NCBI GenBank assembly: GCA_946480685.1
Contig: CAMLLI010000284.1
Span: forward strand, 1-6,260
Direction: 5' to 3'
Source of the DNA: an uncultured Flammeovirgaceae bacterium
GTDB taxonomy: Bacteria > Bacteroidota > Bacteroidia > Cytophagales > Cyclobacteriaceae
Length of the DNA: 6,260 nucleotides
The position numbers were made by a program, and so were the translations under genes. This document shows, piece by piece, positions 6,097 through 6,260 of the stretch. Positions within the stretch are counted from its first letter, which is position 1. Each line of letters opens with the position of its first letter. A model generated the notes under the pieces. It saw only the letters and a list, made by a program, of their open reading frames with translations. It did not search any database and was not told the DNA's origin.

Positions 6097-6260
6097 GTTT
6101 TATTTAACTCAATTTTACAGTTGATAGTTACTTCATTGCCAACCACCAGTCCGCCCGACTCAACTGTTTTGCTCCACTTCAAACCATAGTCCTGGCGGTT
6201 AATTTTACCGCTTAGTTTAAAGCCTGCCTTTTCGGTACCGAATGCTTTTACTGTTCCTCC
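6090..6260 (-). CDS. YceI-family protein, C-terminal fragment (runs off the right edge)
   Basis: The reverse strand reads openly from the window edge to a TAA at 6092-6090 and gives 56 residues of the C-terminus. GTVKAFGTEKAGFKLSGKIN and the following RQDYGLKW, SGGLVVGNEVTI and KIELNK match the end of YceI-family proteins, where a glycine- and charge-rich segment leads into INRxDFGL and a final VGxEVxIxxxxEL strand. YceI proteins are lipocalin-like beta-barrels, usually exported to the periplasm, that bind long isoprenoid or other lipid ligands. About 120-140 residues, including any signal peptide, should lie beyond the window. The final strand carries a cysteine (INCKIEL), which is not a known functional residue of the family. 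The gene lies 36 bp upstream of marR on the same strand, and its stop codon is inside the candidate operator palindrome. Confidence 0.88.
   Translation of the reverse strand, partial: GGTVKAFGTEKAGFKLSGKINRQDYGLKWSKTVESGGLVVGNEVTINCKIELNKTQ

Overview
The window looks like an ordinary chromosomal stretch from a member of the Bacteroidota, probably the Cytophagales or Chitinophagales. This rests on three things: the protein types (a secreted GH95 glycosidase, an SBF-like membrane protein, an M3 oligopeptidase and a YceI/MarR pair), the lack of Shine-Dalgarno sequences before the starts, and a TAnnTTTG-type -7 box. The assignment is an inference from sequence style, not a taxonomic test.

Layout from left to right. 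Bases 1-187 contain no gene but hold a dense tract of degenerate short repeats built from CAGC, CAAC and TAGCT words. Bases 188-1207 (minus) encode a polytopic membrane protein of the SBF-like / YfeH / SLC10A7 type. A 133-bp divergent spacer separates it from a plus-strand gene (1341-3821) for an exported GH95 glycoside hydrolase (alpha-L-fucosidase or alpha-L-galactosidase type). After a 63-bp gap with a good -7 promoter match comes a plus-strand M3-family zinc oligopeptidase (3885-5606). Its stop codon abuts, with no base between, the stop codon of a convergent minus-strand MarR-family regulator (5607-6053). Upstream of marR, on the same strand, is the C-terminal part of a YceI-family gene (6090-6260) that runs off the right edge.

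Functional links. The one clear partnership is yceI-marR: same strand, 36 bp apart, with a 23-nt near-perfect palindrome over the yceI stop codon that is a good candidate for a MarR operator. The GH95 enzyme has no SusC/SusD, sulfatase, regulator or other glycosidase beside it here, so it looks like an orphan enzyme and not part of a visible polysaccharide utilisation locus. The M3 peptidase appears to have its own promoter and a cytosolic housekeeping role in peptide turnover. I found no CRISPR array, RNA gene, insertion sequence or convincing undescribed multi-gene system. The most interesting items are the repeat tract, the marR palindrome, the hairpin over the abutting stops, and the Thr in the GH95 specificity position.
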